This document shows, piece by piece, positions 6,262 through 6,674 of a stretch of 6,674 nucleotides of DNA. A program made the translations under genes and the position numbers. The stretch is from an uncultured Lachnospiraceae bacterium. GTDB taxonomy: Bacteria; Bacillota; Clostridia; Lachnospirales; Lachnospiraceae. The DNA is taken from positions 1 through 6,674 of the forward strand of contig CACZRA010000215.1 in assembly GCA_902783395.1 (NCBI GenBank), in the 5' to 3' direction. The notes under the pieces are model-generated. The model saw only the letters and a list, made by a program, of their open reading frames with translations, was not told the DNA's origin and did not search any database. Positions within the stretch are counted from its first letter, which is position 1. Each line of letters begins with the position of its first letter.

Positions 6262-6674
6262 TCATTTAGCCGGAAACATCCCTGCCAGCACAGATTTTAA
6301 AGCCATATATTGCTCCATGAAGAGAGCGTGGTTGCTGCGGATGAATGAGTCATCTCCTGCTTCCGCGGCAGTCTCAAGGACATCCGCTTTTTCCCCGAGC
6401 TGTACCGCCCCGATGAGCTGGGCCGAATTCTTCAGGGCCTGGATCCCGATGGCGTAGTTCGTCAGGTTTCCGGTCTCGCACAGGCTGTTCAGCAGAACCG
6501 TATTTTCATCGATCAGATTATAGAAGCTCCTGAGCTTTTCGAAATAACTGTTGGCATCTCCGCTGTTTTCGATCCCTGCGGGAACATCCATCCCGGGGAC
6601 TCCTGCAAGGGCCGCAAAACGCCCGTCCACCGGTTCCTCTTTCTCCGGGTTTCCCTCAGGCGTCTCTTCCGCAG
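6262..6674 (-). CDS. C-terminal part of a multidomain signalling protein ending in a degenerate Hpt-like domain (cut by right edge)
   Basis: The minus-strand frame is open from the window edge to a TGA at 6262-6264, giving 137 codons; the N-terminus lies beyond base 6674. The first part is an acidic, Pro-rich linker (AEETPEGNPEKEEP). About 110 residues of Hpt-like helical bundle follow: YFEKLRSFYNLIDENTVLLN, then NYAIGIQALKNSAQLIGAVQ, LGEKADVLETAAEAGDDSFI and a last helix ending MFPAK. In Hpt domains the second segment normally reads HALKxSA, with His as phosphoacceptor. Here codon CAG (6439-6441) gives Gln, one base from a His codon. Linker plus Hpt at a C-terminus is typical of large clostridial hybrid kinases with receiver-Hpt tails, so the missing part probably holds kinase and receiver domains (inference). 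A GTG at 6628-6630 could start a 122-residue protein. The open frame continues upstream through a linker-like sequence, and no good ribosome binding site precedes that GTG. Confidence 0.85.
   Translation of the reverse strand, partial: AEETPEGNPEKEEPVDGRFAALAGVPGMDVPAGIENSGDANSYFEKLRSFYNLIDENTVLLNSLCETGNLTNYAIGIQALKNSAQLIGAVQLGEKADVLETAAEAGDDSFIRSNHALFMEQYMALKSVLAGMFPAK

Noticed and set aside
6262..6630. A standalone 122-residue Hpt protein starting at GTG 6628-6630
   Set aside because: The frame stays open to the window edge through an acidic Pro/Glu linker typical of hybrid-kinase tails, and no good Shine-Dalgarno sequence precedes the GTG. It is better read as the end of a longer protein.
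1..6674. CRISPR array, transposase, tRNA or rRNA
   Set aside because: No regularly spaced repeats, transposase motifs, terminal repeats with target duplications, or tRNA/rRNA-like sequences were seen.

Overview
The window looks like a chromosomal segment from an anaerobic Clostridia-type Firmicute, most likely in or near the Lachnospiraceae (Butyrivibrio-like). This is inferred from protein style: a PF06541 'CmpB-like' membrane protein, a lipoprotein with a NADase-type discoidin domain, and large hybrid sensor kinases with Hpt tails. Base composition is moderate, ribosome binding sites are purine-rich, and I see no sign of recent transfer.

Layout from left to right. (1) Positions 1-628, minus strand: the N-terminal 209 residues of a membrane-anchored sensor-type protein whose output domain lies beyond the left edge. 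(2) Positions 629-954: a divergent intergenic region with a perfect 14-bp inverted repeat and a repeat/hairpin cluster in the leader of the minus-strand gene. (3) Positions 955-2313, plus strand: a two-gene operon of a soluble coiled-coil protein and a PF06541-type polytopic membrane protein that itself ends in a coiled coil. (4) Positions 2310-3581, minus strand: a secreted lipoprotein with an acidic linker, an unassigned central domain and a C-terminal discoidin-like glycan-binding domain. Its stop codon overlaps that of the plus-strand operon. (5) Positions 3582-3918: a second divergent intergenic region, with a good promoter for the lipoprotein, a weaker candidate for the kinase and an interrupted inverted repeat. 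(6) Positions 3919-6261, plus strand: a complete 780-residue hybrid histidine kinase (TM, dCache-like sensor, TM, HAMP, HisKA, HATPase, receiver). (7) Positions 6262-6674, minus strand: the C-terminal 137 residues of a larger protein that ends in an Hpt-like domain. Its phosphoacceptor position reads Gln instead of His. The stop codons of (6) and (7) abut.

Functionally this is an envelope sensing and signalling neighbourhood. The kinase detects an extracellular ligand and ends in a receiver without its own Hpt. The convergent neighbour supplies an Hpt-like domain that appears unable to carry phosphate. The coiled-coil/PF06541 pair probably forms a membrane complex of unknown role. No mobile element, CRISPR array, tRNA or rRNA was found.
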